The position numbers and the translations under genes were made by a program. Shown here in pieces: positions 61,259 to 64,000 of a DNA stretch of 64,000 nucleotides; positions within the stretch are counted from its first letter, which is position 1, and every line of letters begins with the position of its first letter. Source of the stretch: Desulfitobacterium hafniense DCB-2 (GTDB lineage: Bacteria; Bacillota; Desulfitobacteriia; Desulfitobacteriales; Desulfitobacteriaceae). The stretch spans positions 2,690,501-2,754,500 of the forward strand of contig NC_011830.1 of the NCBI RefSeq assembly GCF_000021925.1. Direction: 5' to 3'. The notes below the pieces were generated by a model. The model did not search any database, was not told the origin of the DNA, and worked only from the letters and a program-made list of their open reading frames with translations.

Positions 61259-61288
61259 TGTATTAAGAACTTAATACAATAATACACT
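61249..61288. promoter_or_regulatory. 40-bp palindromic operator of the GntR-ABC operon
   Basis: Perfect 19-base arms AGTGTATTATTGTATTAAG and complement around a two-base centre, covering the -10 and the start of the transcript. The gene 18 bases downstream encodes a GntR/YtrA regulator, so autoregulation is likely. Confidence 0.8.
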
Positions 61289-61306
61289 GAGACAAGAGGT
61301 GAGACC

Positions 61307-61678
61307 ATGTCATGGGATTTAAAGACGGACAGACCGATTTACACCCAGTTAATTGAGCAGATTCAGCTGAAGATTTTCTCCGGAGCATACCCTCTGGGGT
61401 CAAAACTGCCTTCGGTCCGGGATATGGCCCAAGAGGCGGCTGTTAACCCCAATACTATGCAAAGAGCTTTAGCCAAAATGGAAGAGGACGGATTGATTAT
61501 AACCCACCGCACCAGCGGTCGATCGGTAACGGAGGATGCGCATATGGTAGAGATGGCCAAAACCCAAGTAGCCAAAGAACAAATTGCTGAATTTCTGGAA
61601 AAAATGAAAATGATGGGCTTTGAACAAAAAGAGATCCTAACCATCATCAACACTATGGCAGAGGAGATGAAGAAATGA
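61307..61678 (+). CDS. GntR-family regulator, YtrA type
   Basis: 123 residues. The N-terminal winged HTH reads IYTQLIEQIQLKIFSGAYPL and VNPNTMQRALAKMEEDGLI; the C-terminal part is a short helical tail rather than the large ligand domain of FadR/HutC types, as in YtrA. It is followed by a four-base overlap with its ABC transporter genes. It probably represses this operon through the adjacent 40-bp palindrome and responds to cell-envelope stress or an antibiotic. Confidence 0.9.
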   Translation: MSWDLKTDRPIYTQLIEQIQLKIFSGAYPLGSKLPSVRDMAQEAAVNPNTMQRALAKMEEDGLIITHRTSGRSVTEDAHMVEMAKTQVAKEQIAEFLEKMKMMGFEQKEILTIINTMAEEMKK

Positions 61679-62373
61679 ACCCAATCCTGGAATGCAAGGG
61701 GCTGACCAAGAAATACGGCACCAAGGTGGCCCTGAACACGATTAACTTAACTTTGGAACGGGGTCAGATCGTGGGCCTTTTAGGACCTAACGGCAGCGGG
61801 AAAAGCACCCTGATCAAACTGGCCAATGAGCTGCTCACCCCAAGCGGGGGCGAGATTCTGATCGATGGCCAAAAGCCGGGTATCGGGACCAAGAAAATAA
61901 TCTCCTATCTCCCGGAAAAAACTTACCTCAATGATTGGATGAAAGTTCACGAAATCATTGAGTTCTTCCAGGACTTTTATGAGGATTTCAAGCCGGAAAA
62001 GGCCTTCGAGATGCTGAAAAACCTCAACATCAATCCTCATGACAGACTTAAGACCATGTCCAAGGGCACCAAAGAAAAAGTTCAGCTCATCCTGGTCATG
62101 AGCCGTGAAGCGGATCTTTACCTCTTAGATGAGCCTATCGGCGGAGTGGACCCGGCAGCCCGGGATTATATCCTGAAAACCATTCTCAGCAACTACAATG
62201 AAAAGGGAACTGTTCTCATCTCCACCCACCTTATCTCTGAAATTGAAAATATCCTCGATTATGTTGTCTTTATCAATCAAGGTCAAGTTGTCTTGACCTC
62301 CACAGTGGATGAAATCCGCAGTGAAAAAGGTAAATCCGTCGATGCCTTATTCCGGGAGGTGTTCAAATGCTAA
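61675..62373 (+). CDS. ABC transporter ATP-binding protein (YtrB-like)
   Basis: 232 residues; start ATG overlaps the regulator stop (ATGA). Walker A GPNGSGKST near residue 40, signature in the diverged form MSKGTKEK, Walker B LYLLDEPIGGVD, and a His in STHLISE. It powers the permease encoded in the next overlapping gene. Confidence 0.92.
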   Translation: MNPILECKGLTKKYGTKVALNTINLTLERGQIVGLLGPNGSGKSTLIKLANELLTPSGGEILIDGQKPGIGTKKIISYLPEKTYLNDWMKVHEIIEFFQDFYEDFKPEKAFEMLKNLNINPHDRLKTMSKGTKEKVQLILVMSREADLYLLDEPIGGVDPAARDYILKTILSNYNEKGTVLISTHLISEIENILDYVVFINQGQVVLTSTVDEIRSEKGKSVDALFREVFKC

Positions 62374-63164
62374 GTAAGTTGATGAAATATGAGTTGAAAG
62401 CCACAGGAAGAGTTTTCCTGCCCTTATACCTGGCTTTATTGGTTTTCGCCCTGATTAACCGCTTCATGCTGGGAGTAAGTTCCAGCCACCACTGGCAGGC
62501 TCCGGCGGTCATCAGTATGGCTGTTTATATTTTTATCATGGCCGGTATCTTTGTTATGACCTTGATTATGACGATTCAGCGTTTCTATAAGAATCTTCTC
62601 TCTGAAGAAGGCTACCTGATGTTCACTCTCCCTGTCAAACCCTGGCAGCACATTGTCTGTAAGATGCTGATCTCCATGTTTTGGTTAGTGATCAGTTTCT
62701 TCGTGGCCATGCTCTCCATCATCCTCATCGCTTTAAAAGCAGGGGACTGGGAGCACATTATGAGGGAGCTGACCCAATTCTCTGGCACACTATGGGGTTA
62801 TCTGGGCACATCGATTTATTTGTATTCCCTCGAGGCTGTGATCGGCATCTTCCTCATTCTGGCATCGGCCATTTTAATCCTCTACGCCTCGATTGCTGTT
62901 GGCCACCTGTTTAATCAGCACCGTATTCTGGCCTCCTTTGCCGCCTTTATCGGACTCAATACCTTAACCCAAATGATCAGCATGGGGATTGGTTTTATAA
63001 TAGGGCATGGCAATGCCTGGAATATTACCCCGGGGAATTTTCTCACTATGCACACGGAGATCCACCTTTTCATTGCCTTCATACTGATTGAGTCGGCACT
63101 GATCACGGCTGCTTACTTCGCCATCACCAATACTATTTTGAAGAAGCGTTTGAATCTCGAGTGA
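62367..63164 (+). CDS. ABC transporter permease (YtrC/D-like)
   Basis: 265 residues with about six membrane helices (about 18-38, 50-70, 95-115, 145-165, 175-200 and 235-255) and a charged loop before the second pair. It overlaps the ATPase gene by seven bases. It completes the GntR-ABC operon. The substrate is unknown. Confidence 0.85.
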   Translation: MLSKLMKYELKATGRVFLPLYLALLVFALINRFMLGVSSSHHWQAPAVISMAVYIFIMAGIFVMTLIMTIQRFYKNLLSEEGYLMFTLPVKPWQHIVCKMLISMFWLVISFFVAMLSIILIALKAGDWEHIMRELTQFSGTLWGYLGTSIYLYSLEAVIGIFLILASAILILYASIAVGHLFNQHRILASFAAFIGLNTLTQMISMGIGFIIGHGNAWNITPGNFLTMHTEIHLFIAFILIESALITAAYFAITNTILKKRLNLE

Positions 63165-63172
63165 TCTTTGGG

Positions 63173-63201
63173 TTGTTAATTGTCATAATATATGTTATAA
63201 A
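63173..63201 (+). promoter_or_regulatory. Promoter of the tandem cobalamin leader
   Basis: TTGTTA, a 17-base spacer and TATAAA with TG upstream of the -10, starting nine bases after the permease stop. Confidence 0.5.
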
Positions 63202-63227
63202 CAATATAAGTGAATTAAATATTCAGT

Positions 63228-63420
63228 TTTTAGGTGCCTCTGATTTATCGGAGGATAATAGGGAACCAGGTGAAATTCCTGGACGGTCGCGCCACTGTAT
63301 GCGGAGAGCTTCTTTTATAACCACTGGTTTTATCCGGGAAGGAGAAAGAAAGCAAAGACCCGCAAGTCAGGAAACCTGCCTAATACTGGTTGTCTACGCC
63401 TTTCGCGGAAAAAGGGATAT
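63228..63420 (+). promoter_or_regulatory. Cobalamin riboswitch 1
   Basis: TAGGTGCCTC starts it; AATAGGGAACCAGGTGAAAT, TCCTGGACGG and GCGCCACTGTA are the P3-P6 core, and AGTCAGGAAACCTGCC at 63365-63380 is the B12 box. A terminator hairpin follows. Confidence 0.92.
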
Positions 63421-63440
63421 GACGGTTGCACTTGTGCTTT

Positions 63441-63469
63441 AACCCATTTTCTTAGCGAAAATGGGTTTT
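63441..63469 (+). terminator. Terminator of cobalamin riboswitch 1
   Basis: AACCCATTTTC / GAAAATGGGTT with a five-base loop followed by TTG. Confidence 0.75.
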
Positions 63470-63496
63470 GTTTGCTTTAAAACCGAATACATAGCT

Positions 63497-63655
63497 TAAG
63501 GTGCCCATAGGGAGAATAGGGAAACCGGTATAAGTCCGGTGCGGATCCGCCGCTGTAATCGGAGACGAATCCCCAGAATGTCACTGTCTTTTTTAGAGAT
63601 GGGAAGGCGTGGGAGGAGGATGACACGAGAGCCAGAAGACCTGCCTTTTAGAAAG
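63497..63655 (+). promoter_or_regulatory. Cobalamin riboswitch 2
   Basis: AAGGTGCCCATAGGGAGAAT opens the element; AATAGGGAAACCGGTATAAG, TCCGGTGCGGATCCGCCGCT and GTAATCGG form the core, and GAGCCAGAAGACCTGCC at 63629-63645 is the B12 box. It lies about 80 bases after the B12 region of riboswitch 1. Confidence 0.92.
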
Positions 63656-63703
63656 CTGATTAAGTACACTAGTAAGGCTTTTTTAGGCTTGTTCAAGGTA
63701 AGT

Positions 63704-63732
63704 TCTCCCTGCATCATTGCAGGGAGATTTAT
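63704..63732 (+). terminator. Terminator of cobalamin riboswitch 2
   Basis: TCTCCCTGCA / TGCAGGGAGA, ten-bp perfect stem with a TCAT loop, followed by TTTATT. Confidence 0.85.
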
Positions 63733-63767
63733 TATTGGGGAGACTCTTTCGCCATAAGGAGGTGAAA

Positions 63768-63803
63768 ATGGATAGCGAAATATCCATATTCCAGTTGATA
63801 TAA
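63768..63803 (+). CDS. Eleven-residue mini-ORF in the cobalamin leader
   Basis: MDSEISIFQLI from an ATG preceded by AAGGAGGTGAAA, an unusually good ribosome site, ending at TAA. It is too short for a domain. It may be a leader peptide, or the remnant start of a displaced gene. Confidence 0.4.
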   Translation: MDSEISIFQLI

Positions 63804-63840
63804 CATGCTATTAAAATCAAGAATAAAAGGAGAAGGCCAT

Positions 63841-64000
63841 ATGAGAAAAATAGTATTATTGCTGTTGCTCGCCGGACTAATGCTGATGGTGGGCTGTTCT
63901 GCTTCTAACGGCGGAAAAAATATCACAGAAAATGTCGCGAAAGATGAAATTACTATTTCGGCCGGGGTCAATTTGGTGGCCGGTGGTTTTGACCCGACCA
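63841..64000 (+). CDS. Lipoprotein solute-binding protein, 3' end outside window
   Basis: The first 53 residues are visible. A lipobox VGC (MLMVGCSAS) follows the signal MRKIVLLLLLAGLM. After the Cys the text ITISAGVNLVAGGFDPT matches the start of SBP_bac_5 (peptide/nickel-type) binding proteins of ABC importers. It lies 100 bases after two cobalamin riboswitches, suggesting a role in uptake of a cobalt, corrinoid or peptide ligand. AAAAGGAGAAGG precedes the ATG. Confidence 0.75.
   Translation, partial: MRKIVLLLLLAGLMLMVGCSASNGGKNITENVAKDEITISAGVNLVAGGFDPT

Noticed and set aside
1..64000. CRISPR arrays, insertion sequences, complete tRNA or rRNA genes
   Set aside because: I looked for regularly spaced repeats, transposase motifs and tRNA cloverleaf elements and found none that held up.

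Overview
The window looks like a chromosomal segment of an anaerobic, low-to-middle GC Firmicute of the Peptococcaceae, most likely Desulfitobacterium. This is inferred from gene content: Tat-exported FAD reductases, a lipoprotein multiheme cytochrome, a bis-MGD molybdoenzyme under sigma-54 control, and Firmicute-style T-box, TPP and cobalamin leaders, CtsR boxes and Ecs/Ytr-type ABC genes. I see no complete tRNA, no rRNA and no CRISPR array. The only signs of mobility or decay are a short AT-rich stretch (about 36.1-38.9 kb) with a tRNA-like 3' remnant and a truncated M23 peptidase.

Layout. 0-9.7 kb: a DUF2812 gene cut by the left edge, a WYL regulator with a VOC protein, a DUF4317 gene, an XRE/membrane-protein pair, an Ecs-type ABC transporter and a SWIM-SNF2 helicase. 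9.9-13.4 kb: the proline operon proC-proB-proA behind a proline T-box. 13.6-17.2 kb: a secreted amidase-like protein and two membrane-associated proteins of unknown role. 17.6-19.5 kb: a Tat-lipoprotein flavoprotein reductase. 20.3-30.3 kb: a sigma-54 activator, a -24/-12 promoter, a cytoplasmic molybdopterin enzyme with a small Fe-S partner, three small zinc-ribbon proteins, an LctP-type permease, a TsaB-RimI-like fusion and an MFS transporter. This is the most promising candidate for an undescribed catabolic or respiratory module. 30.5-36.1 kb: DAHP synthase, then a TPP riboswitch and thiC-thiM-thiE-HAD phosphatase-thiD.

36.8-47.9 kb: a MerR regulator with its own operator, a P-loop kinase, a Mef-like efflux pump preceded by an eight-codon leader peptide and two terminator hairpins, an alpha/beta hydrolase, an ABC exporter, a phosphofructokinase, a DUF456 protein, a tandem GNAT protein, a PhzF protein and a DnaJ-like chaperone behind two CtsR boxes. 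47.9-51.2 kb: a polytopic DUF6056-like protein, a GT2 glycosyltransferase and a GtrA flippase (envelope glycosylation). 51.2-55.5 kb: a TetR regulator divergent from a second Tat-lipoprotein flavoprotein, an Ig-like protein and a six-heme lipoprotein cytochrome, which together resemble a split flavocytochrome reductase. 55.6-61.1 kb: a LIM-like/winged-helix protein, a CYTH phosphatase, a lipoprotein, an HD hydrolase, a flavin reductase and RtcB. 61.2-63.2 kb: a YtrA-type GntR-ABC operon with a 40-bp palindromic operator. 63.2-64 kb: two consecutive cobalamin riboswitches, each followed by a terminator, upstream of a lipoprotein solute-binding protein cut by the right edge.

Many start codons were reassigned from ribosome-binding-site position; those choices and the promoter calls rest on reading by eye. 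Family names come from motif recognition, not from a search.
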